In this document: positions 18,545-26,344 of the stretch, in pieces
Layout of the letters: every line of letters starts with the position of its first letter
How positions within the stretch are numbered: the stretch's first letter is position 1
Assembly: GCA_947494995.1 (NCBI GenBank)
Contig: CANLWY010000001.1
Span: 744,001 to 808,000, forward strand
DNA: 64,000 nucleotides
Source: an uncultured Campylobacterales bacterium
Lineage (GTDB): Bacteria > Campylobacterota > Campylobacteria > Campylobacterales > Arcobacteraceae
Direction of reading: 5' to 3'
Translations under genes and position numbers: made by a program
The notes under the pieces: generated by a model
The model's database searches: none
Told to the model about the DNA's origin: nothing
The model's input: only the letters and a program-made list of their open reading frames with translations

Positions 18545-20194
18545 TTAGTGATCAACAGCTCCATCAGCTCCAAACCCAGTTTCGGCTCTTACATTTTGAG
18601 CTTCAAATGCTTTAATTTCATCTTTTGCTCTTTGTGAATTATCAGTAATTGAGAAAAACCAAATACCAATAAATGCTGCAGATACTGAGAATAGTGCAGG
18701 GTGCTTATAAGGGAATAATGCTTCAGCATTTCCTAAAATATCTACCCATACAATTGGCCCAACAACAACTAATACAACCGCAGTGATAAGTCCTAAAAGA
18801 CCACCAAAGAAAGCACCTCTCGTTGTTAATTTTGACCAATAAATTGATAAGAATAGAATTGGGAAGTTAGCAGATGCAGCAATAGCAAATGCAAGTCCTA
18901 CCATAAATGCAATATTTTGTTGCTCAAATGCAATTCCTAATATAACACCAATAAAACCAATTACAATAACAGCCATTTTTGAAATCTTAATTTCTTGTTC
19001 TTCAGTAGCATTTGGATTAATAACAGATGCATAAAGATCGTGAGAAATTGCTGATGCTCCTGCTAATGTTAAGCCGGCAACAACTGCTAAAATTGTAGCA
19101 AATGCAACAGCAGAGATAAATCCTAAGAATACATTTCCACCAACAACATGTGATAAGTGAATTGCTGCCATATTATTTCCACCAAATAGTTTTCCATCTA
19201 CAAAATAAGCCTGTCCTTCTGGTGAATTTAAGAAAACAATTGCTCCAAGACCAATAATTGCAATTACCAAATAGAAATAACCGATAAATCCAGTTGCGTA
19301 AACAACAGATTTTCTAGCTTCTTTTGCATTTCCAACAGTAAAGAATCTCATAAGTACGTGAGGTAAACCAGCAGTACCAAGCATAAGTGCAAGCCCCAGA
19401 GATATAGCAGAAATTGGATCAGAAATAAATCCACCAGGTGCCATAATTGCTTGTCCTAAATCGTGTGTTTCAACAGCTTTTGTTGCTAATGCTTCAAAAG
19501 AGAATCCAAAATGGCTAAGTACCATGAATCCCATAAAAGTAACACCTGAAAGTAATAATACAGCTTTAATAATTTGTACCCATGTAGTTGCAAGCATTCC
19601 ACCAAATGTTACATAAACAATCATCATTACACCCACTAAGATTACTGCGTATTCATACTCTAATCCAAATAGTACTTGAATTAGTTTCCCTGAACCAACC
19701 ATTTGTGCAATAAGGTATAAGGTTACAACTGCTAAAGAACCTAACGCTGCAAGAGTTCTTACTTCTTTTTGAGCAAGTCTATAAGCTGCAATATCAGCAA
19801 AGGTAAATTTACCTAAGTTTCTTAGTTTTTCAGCCATTAAGAAAAGGATTACTGGCCATCCAACTAAGAATCCAACTGCATATACTAATCCATCATAACC
19901 TTTTAAGTATACAAGTCCAGAAAGTCCAAGAAATGATGCTGCAGACATATAGTCACCGGCAATTGCCATACCATTTTGGAATCCTGAAATTCCTCCTCCA
20001 GCAGTATAGAAGTCAGATGCTGATTTCGTTCTCTTTGCTGCCCAATATGTAATACCTAAAGTACCTCCAACAAATATAAAGAACATGATAATTGCCGGAA
20101 TATTAAGTTCATTTTTTGTTGCTTCAAATTCTGCATCCCCAGCTGCAAATAATGCAACTGCAAAAATTGAAATAAGTGCTAATATTCTAAACAT
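18545..20194 (-). CDS. actP: Sodium/solute symporter, ActP-like acetate permease, copy 2
   Basis: 549 residues, same length and domain pattern as copy 1: signal-like start ([14 protein letters not shown]), [65 protein letters not shown] and [15 protein letters not shown]. Differences cluster in a few membrane segments and in the loop near 225-245 ([19 protein letters not shown]). It overlaps DUF485 copy 2 by eight bases. Presumed to carry acetate or a related acid with sodium; whether the copies differ in affinity or in expression timing is open. Confidence 0.88.
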   Translation of the reverse strand: MFRILALISIFAVALFAAGDAEFEATKNELNIPAIIMFFIFVGGTLGITYWAAKRTKSASDFYTAGGGISGFQNGMAIAGDYMSAASFLGLSGLVYLKGYDGLVYAVGFLVGWPVILFLMAEKLRNLGKFTFADIAAYRLAQKEVRTLAALGSLAVVTLYLIAQMVGSGKLIQVLFGLEYEYAVILVGVMMIVYVTFGGMLATTWVQIIKAVLLLSGVTFMGFMVLSHFGFSFEALATKAVETHDLGQAIMAPGGFISDPISAISLGLALMLGTAGLPHVLMRFFTVGNAKEARKSVVYATGFIGYFYLVIAIIGLGAIVFLNSPEGQAYFVDGKLFGGNNMAAIHLSHVVGGNVFLGFISAVAFATILAVVAGLTLAGASAISHDLYASVINPNATEEQEIKISKMAVIVIGFIGVILGIAFEQQNIAFMVGLAFAIAASANFPILFLSIYWSKLTTRGAFFGGLLGLITAVVLVVVGPIVWVDILGNAEALFPYKHPALFSVSAAFIGIWFFSITDNSQRAKDEIKAFEAQNVRAETGFGADGAVDH

Positions 20195-20507
20195 CTAACT
20201 CATCCTTTACTTCTTCTTTTACTCTTTCAGTTAATTCTTCAAACTCACCATTTGCTTTTTTTACATAAATAAGTGTAGTAAAGAAACTTATAATAATGAT
20301 TGCTGCTGCAATAGGAAATGCAATAGTCATTACACCATCACCTGTTTTTGTCCCTAGTATTGCTGGGTTAAATGCAATTGTTAAAATAAATGCATAAAAC
20401 AATGCTAGAACAAAAATTGAAAGTTTTAAAGCTAAACTTCTTCTTTTTTTTACTAACTCTTGATAGTTAGGATTAGCCTTGATTTTGGCTACTAATTCGT
20501 CATTCAT
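20187..20507 (-). CDS. DUF485 small membrane protein, partner of actP copy 2
   Basis: 106 residues, two membrane helices ([19 protein letters not shown] and [19 protein letters not shown]), NPNYQELV near the start and [12 protein letters not shown] near the end, clearly homologous to DUF485 copy 1. It starts the second transporter cassette and overlaps actP by eight bases. The paired heptad box C lies 48-64 bases upstream. Confidence 0.9.
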   Translation of the reverse strand: MNDELVAKIKANPNYQELVKKRRSLALKLSIFVLALFYAFILTIAFNPAILGTKTGDGVMTIAFPIAAAIIIISFFTTLIYVKKANGEFEELTERVKEEVKDELDV

Positions 20508-20534
20508 AAAAACGTCCTTCCCTCTTTTGAATTC

Positions 20535-20540
20535 TTTATA
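20535..20540 (-). promoter_or_regulatory. -10 box for DUF485-actP copy 2
   Basis: TATAAA on the minus strand, about 14 bases downstream of acetate box C and 27 bases before the start codon. Confidence 0.45.
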
Positions 20541-20553
20541 TTTCTAGTACTAC

Positions 20554-20571
20554 ATAGCATCAAAGTAGCAT
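20554..20571 (-). promoter_or_regulatory. Acetate box C, upstream of DUF485-actP copy 2
   Basis: Minus strand ATGCTAC-TTTG-ATGCTAT; on the plus strand TAGCAT begins at 20555 and 20566, exact 11-bp period. Confidence 0.7.
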
Positions 20572-20680
20572 ATAGAAAATAAGTGATATTATACATATAA
20601 AAATGTGTTGAAATGTTTAAAAGTTGATTATTCAGTCAAGTTTAAGTATGGTAAGAAGATTCGTAACATATTAAAATAAA

Positions 20681-20709
20681 ATGCTATTTTAATGCTACGA
20701 AACTGCTAT
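20681..20709 (+). promoter_or_regulatory. Acetate box D: three heptads, opposite orientation
   Basis: Plus strand ATGCTAT-TTTA-ATGCTAC-GAAA-CTGCTAT, three heptads at 11-bp steps, just after the exonuclease copy 2 stop and about 175 bases upstream of DUF485 copy 2. The first two heptads and their spacer are identical to box A, but the orientation is reversed relative to the downstream gene. Confidence 0.65.
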
Positions 20710-20719
20710 TTTAAGGACT

Positions 20720-21352
20720 TTACCCAGTATAAAAAGTAGAATTTGCTGGAGCCATATCTCTAAGTTTTAAGAAAATCATTGCTGTCATAATAGCATCATT
20801 TAATGCATCATGTTTTCCAAGTTCAGGAATATCAAGTTCTTTCATAATTGTGTCAAATTTCAAATCAACAAATTCATAATCTGAACTTCGTTTTTTAGTT
20901 TTAAAATACATAGATGAAACTTCAACTTGATGATTTGGTAATGCTATTCCTATATATTGTTTTGTATATTTTGAAATCATTGCAATGTCAAATTTAATGT
21001 AGTAACCAACAATGGGTCTATTACCTATAAACTCTAAAAGTTCTAAGATTGCTTCTTTTGGTTCCATGGCATTTTTTAAATCAATGGGTCTAATATGATG
21101 TATTTTAATTGATTCTTCTGCAACATTTTTAGAAGGTTTAACAAAAATATTCAATGTTTTTCTCATTAGAACCTTGTTCTTTTTTATGTGAACTGCACCA
21201 ATTGATAATATTTCATCTTTTCTTGGATTTAAACCTGTTGTTTCACAATCTAAACATACATATTCATCAAGGGGTGGTTCCTCAAAAAGATACTCATAGT
21301 TTTTGTCTTTTAAGCAACACTTTCGCCAATTGTTCATTAATTTTTTAAACAT
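20720..21352 (-). CDS. DnaQ-like 3'-5' exonuclease, copy 2
   Basis: 210 residues, DEDDh exonuclease with VCLDCETTGLN (motif I), GYYIKFDIAM (motif II) and GKHDALNDAIMTAMIF (motif III). It starts at the same base where the upstream DUF294 protein stops (one-base overlap). Clearly a paralog of the gene at 13589-14209, with the same partner, so the pair was duplicated as a unit. All catalytic acids and the histidine are kept in both copies, so neither looks decayed. Substrate unknown. Confidence 0.85.
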   Translation of the reverse strand: MFKKLMNNWRKCCLKDKNYEYLFEEPPLDEYVCLDCETTGLNPRKDEILSIGAVHIKKNKVLMRKTLNIFVKPSKNVAEESIKIHHIRPIDLKNAMEPKEAILELLEFIGNRPIVGYYIKFDIAMISKYTKQYIGIALPNHQVEVSSMYFKTKKRSSDYEFVDLKFDTIMKELDIPELGKHDALNDAIMTAMIFLKLRDMAPANSTFYTG

Positions 21353-23172
21353 TATGAAATCTTATCTATTTTAAATGCATAAGTAATGAATTTTTTGAAA
21401 TCATTAACAATTTTGAAACTATCTTTTAATAAGTCTCTTTCTATTTTTCCAAGACTATGTGTGTCTAATTCATTGTTTATTGGTTTATTGTCTTGAAGTT
21501 TTTGTAAGTGAGCTTTAAGTCTTAAGGTATTTAATACTTCAAATGCTTCTAATAACTCATTTGCCATCTCATTTTCAAATACATTTTTTTGTTCAAGTAT
21601 TTTAATTCTTTTTACAGTTGTTGTTTCTCTAATTTTTTCTCTTAAAGCTAATGATCTAATTCCTTGAACTATAGGAAAAACACCAGTTTTTTTGATATCA
21701 ATCATATGTGTTTTAGTCATAAAATTTGCAACCGTACTTGGTGTATCAAAAGTTAATGTTGCTTTTGCAAAATATGCCATAAATACATCTTTGTCGTGAA
21801 GTTTATTAAATAAGTCATCTTTAAGACCAATTAAAAGTTCTTTATCTCCTGCAACTGCAAAGGCATCAAAGAATATAGCTAAGTCCATATAGTTTTGCAT
21901 ATCAGGAGCTTCTATCCATCTTGCTGTTTCACTTTTATACTCTTGCACTGTTTTACACCAAAATGGATTTGAAACCATAATATTACCTTCACAAAGTGGG
22001 TATCCAAAATCTATTAAAGAATCAATCATTTGCTGCATATATGGTCTATACTGTTCAACATCAATACCGTCTTTTACAACAAGAGCATTGTCTTGGTCAG
22101 TTTTCATAATCTGTTCATTACGACCTTCACTTCCCATTACAATGAAACAAGCATCTTTTTGTAGTTCTTTTGGAACAACAATTTTATATAGTTTTTTATA
22201 AACTTTAGTATTTAACTGACCAATAAGATTTGAAATGTGATTTACCTTCACACCTTTTGCATGTAAAGTTTTAATTGTATCAATAAGTTCTGTGCTAGCT
22301 TCTTTTAAGTTTTCTACAGTTTTAGCATTTTTAATTTTTGAATCAACAACATATGTATGATTTGCAAAGTGAGATAAAACATCAATTTGTTCTAAAATAC
22401 CTGTCATTTCTCCTTGTGAATTTACAACTCCAACTCTTTTAATATTTCTTTTTATCAAAATTGAAAAGGCATCGAAAAGGTAATCATCTTCATTAACTGA
22501 AAGTAAGGGAAATATTGCTATATCGCTAACTGGAATGGTTAGGTCTCTTCCTTCAAGTAAAACTTTTACTTTTAAAAGTGAATCTGTAATAATTCCATAT
22601 TCATTATCTTCTCTTTTCACAATAATAGTTGATGTTTTATACTCCATTGATTTTTCAATTGCATCAATTAATTTTGTGTCTGGTGTAACTACACAAGGAG
22701 GATGTAAAACTGTATCACTAACTTTTGCAATCATAAAAGAAGATAATTCAGAGGTATACTCTTTGTCTTTTAATGTTTGAAATTTATTTACTAAGTTATT
22801 TAAGAAGAAATCTTTAAATCCTTCATTTTTTTCCATTAGTTCAAGAAAAATATCTTTCTCAATTTCATAGCAGATCAAATCTTCATAAACTTTAAAAGAG
22901 TTTTCTGTTTTTCCATAAATTAAAGAGTTTGCATCAAAAGAGTCTTCTTGATGATAGTCCATAAGTACTTCATCATTTTCATTATATTCATGAACACTAC
23001 CCTTAATAATTACAAAAAAATGGTTTGGTATTTTTTCAGGAGTTATTAAAATTTTATCTTTAGGATAGTAAGCAATATCCATATGTTTTATACATCTATC
23101 CATTTGTCCTGCTTTTAACAATTCAAAGGGATGGATATTTGAAAGAAATGATTTTTGATCTCGAAGACTCAT
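21352..23172 (-). CDS. cNMP-binding/CBS/DUF294 nucleotidyltransferase protein, copy 2
   Basis: 606 residues, same order as copy 1: cyclic-nucleotide-binding fold (about 15-130, PNHFFVIIKGSVHEY), CBS pair (about 155-275), nucleotidyltransferase motif MGSEGRNEQIMKTDQDNALV (about 345-365) and helical DUF294_C. Copies 1 and 2 are well diverged in the sensor part but close around the nucleotidyltransferase motif, which suggests that they sense different inputs. The 183-base gap upstream is very AT-rich and contains the terminator of the next unit; I saw no acetate box there. Confidence 0.85.
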   Translation of the reverse strand: MSLRDQKSFLSNIHPFELLKAGQMDRCIKHMDIAYYPKDKILITPEKIPNHFFVIIKGSVHEYNENDEVLMDYHQEDSFDANSLIYGKTENSFKVYEDLICYEIEKDIFLELMEKNEGFKDFFLNNLVNKFQTLKDKEYTSELSSFMIAKVSDTVLHPPCVVTPDTKLIDAIEKSMEYKTSTIIVKREDNEYGIITDSLLKVKVLLEGRDLTIPVSDIAIFPLLSVNEDDYLFDAFSILIKRNIKRVGVVNSQGEMTGILEQIDVLSHFANHTYVVDSKIKNAKTVENLKEASTELIDTIKTLHAKGVKVNHISNLIGQLNTKVYKKLYKIVVPKELQKDACFIVMGSEGRNEQIMKTDQDNALVVKDGIDVEQYRPYMQQMIDSLIDFGYPLCEGNIMVSNPFWCKTVQEYKSETARWIEAPDMQNYMDLAIFFDAFAVAGDKELLIGLKDDLFNKLHDKDVFMAYFAKATLTFDTPSTVANFMTKTHMIDIKKTGVFPIVQGIRSLALREKIRETTTVKRIKILEQKNVFENEMANELLEAFEVLNTLRLKAHLQKLQDNKPINNELDTHSLGKIERDLLKDSFKIVNDFKKFITYAFKIDKIS

Positions 23173-23328
23173 TGTTTTCCTTTAAAATTTAAATAAATTT
23201 AATAATTTATATATTAATTATAGTAGAAAGTTATTTATAAAATATGTATATTTGAAGAAGTTATAAAATTTATATACAACTTTTTAATATCAATAATAAT
23301 TAATACTAAAAAATTGTACAAAAAAAAA

Positions 23329-23346
23329 GCCAACCCGAAGGTTGAC
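23329..23346 (-). terminator. Intrinsic terminator after the third symporter
   Basis: Minus strand GTCAACC, loop TTCG, GGTTGGC, then nine T. A classical strong terminator ten bases after the stop at 23356. Confidence 0.92.
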
Positions 23347-23355
23347 TTTTAATTG

Positions 23356-25233
23356 TTAGTGATCGTGCGCCTCACCAGCGTTGTTTGGAAGTCTAATAGA
23401 CTCAACAAGATCTTGAACTTCTTGTGGAGGTTCAGGAGTCATTCTAGATACTACAAAGGCCACTATTAAGTGTAGTATTGTACCAATTGTACCGAATGAT
23501 GCTGGAGCAATTCCCATGAAGTAATCTTCAGGTTTACCACCACCCCAGATGAAGTAAACAGCGTATGCAACTGTTGCAATAAGACCAGTTAAAATACCAG
23601 CGATTGCACCTTCTTTATTCATTCTCTTATCAAATACACCAAGGATAATTGTTGGGAAGAATGCAGCAGCAGCAATACCGAATGCTAATGCAACAACCTG
23701 TGCAACGAATCCTGGAGGGTTGATTCCCAAGTAACCAGCGACACAAATCGCAGCTACAGCTGAAATTCTTGCCCACATTAACTCAGTTTTCTCATTTAAT
23801 GTAGATTTACCAGTTTCTTTATCTTTAAAGATTACTTGTCCCATTAAGTCATGAGATATTGCAGAAGCAATTACAAGTAATAGACCTGCTGCTGTTGATA
23901 ATGCTGCTGCAAGACCACCAGCTGCGATGAATGCAATTACCCAGTTAGGTAAGTTCGCAATCTCAGGGTTTGCAAGTACCATAATATCTCTATCAACATA
24001 TAATTCATTTTCAATTTTTCCAGAGTTTCCAGCTGGTTTACCATTTGTAGTAACTCTTTCACCGTACTCACCAGTGTTTTTACCATCAAATGCAGGTTTA
24101 CCTTTTGGTCCATCAAATGCTGCACCTGGAGCATATTGAATTTTACCATCACCATTTCTATCTGTCCATGCTAATAGTCCACCTTGTTCCCAAGTTTTGA
24201 ACCATCCACCATTATTTGGAGTTCCGTCAGCGTGTTTTAATTCACCAGCAACAAATGCTTTATACTCAACATTTTGAACATTCTTGATTAAGTTTAATCT
24301 TGAGAATGCAGCAACAGAAGAGATAGTTGTATACATGATTGCAATAAATACTAATGCCCAACCAGCAGAGATTCTAGCATCTTGTACAGTTGGAACTGTA
24401 AAGAATCTAACAATAACGTGAGGTAAACCAGCAGTACCAAGCATTAATGCAGTAGTTAACATGAACATATTCCATAAGTTACCTGGCTCAGTATATGCTG
24501 TAAAACCTAGGTCGGTAATGGCGGTATCCAGAGCATGCAATAGATATGTTCCTTCAGGAATTACTTTAACTCCATCATCAAATGCAAATGTAGTTTGACC
24601 AAATAATCCTAATTGTGGTAAGAATGTATCAGTAACTTGTAATGATAAGAAAATCGCAGGAATCATATATGCGAAAATCATAACAACATATTGTGCAACC
24701 TGAGTATATGTAATACCTTTCATACCACCAAGTACAGAATAGAAGAATACGATTGCCATACCAATGATAACACCTGTATTTACTTCAACTTGTAAGAATC
24801 TTGAGAATACGATACCAACACCTCTCATTTGTCCAGCAACATATGTGAACGAAACGAAGATAACTGAGATAACCGCAACTGTTCTAGCAGTATCTGAATA
24901 GTATCTATCACCAACGAAATCAGGTACAGTAAACTTACCAAATTTTCTTAAGTAAGGTGCAAGTAACATTGCTAGTAGAACGTATCCACCAGTCCATCCC
25001 ATTAAGAATGCACCACCAAAAGAACCTTTAAAAGAAATAAGTCCCGCAAGTGAAATAAATGATGCAGCTGACATCCAGTCTGCAGCAGTTGCCATACCGT
25101 TTGCTACTGGGTGAACTCCCCCACCAGCAACGTAGAAATCTTTAGTTGATCCAGCTTTAGCCCATAGTGCGATACCAATATAAAGGGCAAAAGAAACACC
25201 AACGAATAAATAAATTAATGATTGTAATTCCAT
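23356..25233 (-). CDS. Sodium/solute symporter of the VC_2705 type, partner of DUF4212
   Basis: A 625-residue inner-membrane carrier: KDFYVAGGGVHPVANGMATAADWMSAASF cut here into its parts is the family start, followed by [31 protein letters not shown] and AISHDLMGQVIF. It is more distant from the two ActP copies. About 70 extra residues (about 350-420) form a hydrophilic loop between helices that contains TDRNGDGKIQY, an EF-hand-like calcium loop. It is preceded by its DUF4212 partner with a 12-base gap. Probably takes up acetate or another short organic acid; assignment rests on family and on the surrounding genes. Confidence 0.85.
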   Translation of the reverse strand: MELQSLIYLFVGVSFALYIGIALWAKAGSTKDFYVAGGGVHPVANGMATAADWMSAASFISLAGLISFKGSFGGAFLMGWTGGYVLLAMLLAPYLRKFGKFTVPDFVGDRYYSDTARTVAVISVIFVSFTYVAGQMRGVGIVFSRFLQVEVNTGVIIGMAIVFFYSVLGGMKGITYTQVAQYVVMIFAYMIPAIFLSLQVTDTFLPQLGLFGQTTFAFDDGVKVIPEGTYLLHALDTAITDLGFTAYTEPGNLWNMFMLTTALMLGTAGLPHVIVRFFTVPTVQDARISAGWALVFIAIMYTTISSVAAFSRLNLIKNVQNVEYKAFVAGELKHADGTPNNGGWFKTWEQGGLLAWTDRNGDGKIQYAPGAAFDGPKGKPAFDGKNTGEYGERVTTNGKPAGNSGKIENELYVDRDIMVLANPEIANLPNWVIAFIAAGGLAAALSTAAGLLLVIASAISHDLMGQVIFKDKETGKSTLNEKTELMWARISAVAAICVAGYLGINPPGFVAQVVALAFGIAAAAFFPTIILGVFDKRMNKEGAIAGILTGLIATVAYAVYFIWGGGKPEDYFMGIAPASFGTIGTILHLIVAFVVSRMTPEPPQEVQDLVESIRLPNNAGEAHDH

Positions 25234-25245
25234 ATTTTACCCCTC

Positions 25246-25500
25246 TTATTCGCTAACGCCATATTTTTGATCTATGTTATTCATTGCTCTAACATAAACA
25301 AAGATAAGTATTACGAAAATATAAATTGCACCTTGTTGTGCAAACCAAAATCCTAACTTAACACCTGAAATTTCAATTGCATTAAGTTCATTAATGAAGA
25401 TAACTCCACATCCAAAAGAAACAATAAACCAAACTACTAATAGTTTAAGAATCATTGAAATATTTTCTTTCCAATACGCCTGAGCTTTTTCTGGACTCAT
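25246..25500 (-). CDS. DUF4212 small membrane protein, partner of third symporter
   Basis: 84 residues: AYWKENISMILKLLVVWF, then two membrane helices (LLVVWFIVSFGCGVIFI and GFWFAQQGAIYIFVILIFVY) and the ending VRAMNNIDQKYGV. The motif FWFAQQGAIY is diagnostic of DUF4212, which always precedes a VC_2705-type symporter. It plays the same positional role as DUF485 for ActP. Two paired heptad sites lie upstream of its promoter. Confidence 0.92.
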   Translation of the reverse strand: MSPEKAQAYWKENISMILKLLVVWFIVSFGCGVIFINELNAIEISGVKLGFWFAQQGAIYIFVILIFVYVRAMNNIDQKYGVSE

Positions 25501-25564
25501 GTACTACTCCTTTTTTATTTTTACTATTAAAAGTCAAAACTTTTTTTAGTAATTCAACATTGAA

Positions 25565-25570
25565 AGTATA
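25565..25570 (-). promoter_or_regulatory. -10 box of DUF4212-symporter
   Basis: TATACT on the minus strand, exactly 11 bases downstream of acetate box E1, the same gap as at the pta promoter. Confidence 0.65.
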
Positions 25571-25580
25571 AAGGAGCAAT

Positions 25581-25599
25581 ATAGCAAAAAGGTAGCAAT
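25581..25599 (-). promoter_or_regulatory. Acetate box E1
   Basis: Minus strand TTGCTAC-CTTT-TTGCTAT, 11-bp period (plus strand TAGCAA at 25582 and 25593). Upstream of DUF4212-symporter. Confidence 0.65.
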
Positions 25600-25630
25600 G
25601 AAATTTTTTTTTTGAAATTTATTTTTTTGT

Positions 25631-25649
25631 ATAGGAATAACGTAGCAAA
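25631..25649 (-). promoter_or_regulatory. Acetate box E2, distal
   Basis: Minus strand TTGCTAC-GTTA-TTCCTAT, 11-bp period (plus strand TAGGAA at 25632, TAGCAA at 25643). It starts 50 bases upstream of E1 and overlaps the end of a hairpin after the response regulator gene. Confidence 0.5.
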
Positions 25650-25670
25650 TAAGCTCTAGATGAGCCTATT
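25648..25670 (-). terminator. Weak hairpin after the response regulator gene
   Basis: Minus strand AATAGGCTC, loop ATCTA, GAGCTTATT (one G-U pair), 12 bases after the regulator stop. No U-run, so read-through into the symporter unit is possible. Confidence 0.4.
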
Positions 25671-25681
25671 TTTGGGATTTT

Positions 25682-26344
25682 TTAAACAGAATAATATCTG
25701 TCAATTTTATAGCCTAAACCACGAATATTTTTGATGAAATCTTCTTTTAATGCTTTCTTTAGACGTGAAATTTCTGCTCTAATGGTAGGATTATCAATAT
25801 TTTCTCCTCCCCAGATATCAATTCTAAACCTTTCAAAGTCAACAATCATGTTTATATTAAGGGCTAATATGTGAATTATCTCTAATTGTTTTTTTGTAAG
25901 GGTTTGTGGTTCACTGTTAAAATATAGGGTTTGGTCATTCTTTGAGTATGAATAGTTCTCTGAAAATCGAATATGAGTAGTATTATTTTGATCTTTTTTC
26001 AATATTTGATTTATTTTAATTCCAAGTTCTTCTAAATGAAAAGGTTTTTTAATATACTCTCTACAACCCAAATCATATGCTTTTGTAATATCTTCAATAT
26101 CATTTAAAGCAGTTATATATATAGTTGGAATATATATTTTTTTTGAGTTTAACTCTTGTAAAATTTCAAAACCATCTTTTTTAGGAACATTTATATCAAG
26201 AATCAATAAATCAAAACTCGTATCAACACTGTTTATAACCTCTTCACCATCTGTGAAACTCTCTACCATATGTCCAATACCCTTTAAATATTCAGATATT
26301 GCATTATTTAACATTAATTCGTCTTCAAGAAGTAGTATTTTCAT
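25682..26344 (-). CDS. OmpR/PhoB-family response regulator
   Basis: A 220-residue two-component regulator. Receiver domain 1-115 has the acidic pair E7/D8, phospho-acceptor D50 in LLILDINVP, T78 in YITA and K100 in IKKPF. The C-terminal part (about 125-217) is a winged helix: LTKKQLEIIHILALN, DIWGGENIDNPTIRAEISRLKKAL and RGLGYKID. It overlaps the sensor kinase gene by 20 bases. Regulators of this family bind 11-bp direct repeats, and paired 11-bp heptads precede the acetate genes beside it, so it is the natural candidate to control them (inference). Confidence 0.9.
   Translation of the reverse strand: MKILLLEDELMLNNAISEYLKGIGHMVESFTDGEEVINSVDTSFDLLILDINVPKKDGFEILQELNSKKIYIPTIYITALNDIEDITKAYDLGCREYIKKPFHLEELGIKINQILKKDQNNTTHIRFSENYSYSKNDQTLYFNSEPQTLTKKQLEIIHILALNINMIVDFERFRIDIWGGENIDNPTIRAEISRLKKALKEDFIKNIRGLGYKIDRYYSV

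Noticed and set aside
23927-24155. Open frames on both strands inside the third symporter gene
   Set aside because: They are shadows of the symporter reading frame, which has clear family motifs throughout.
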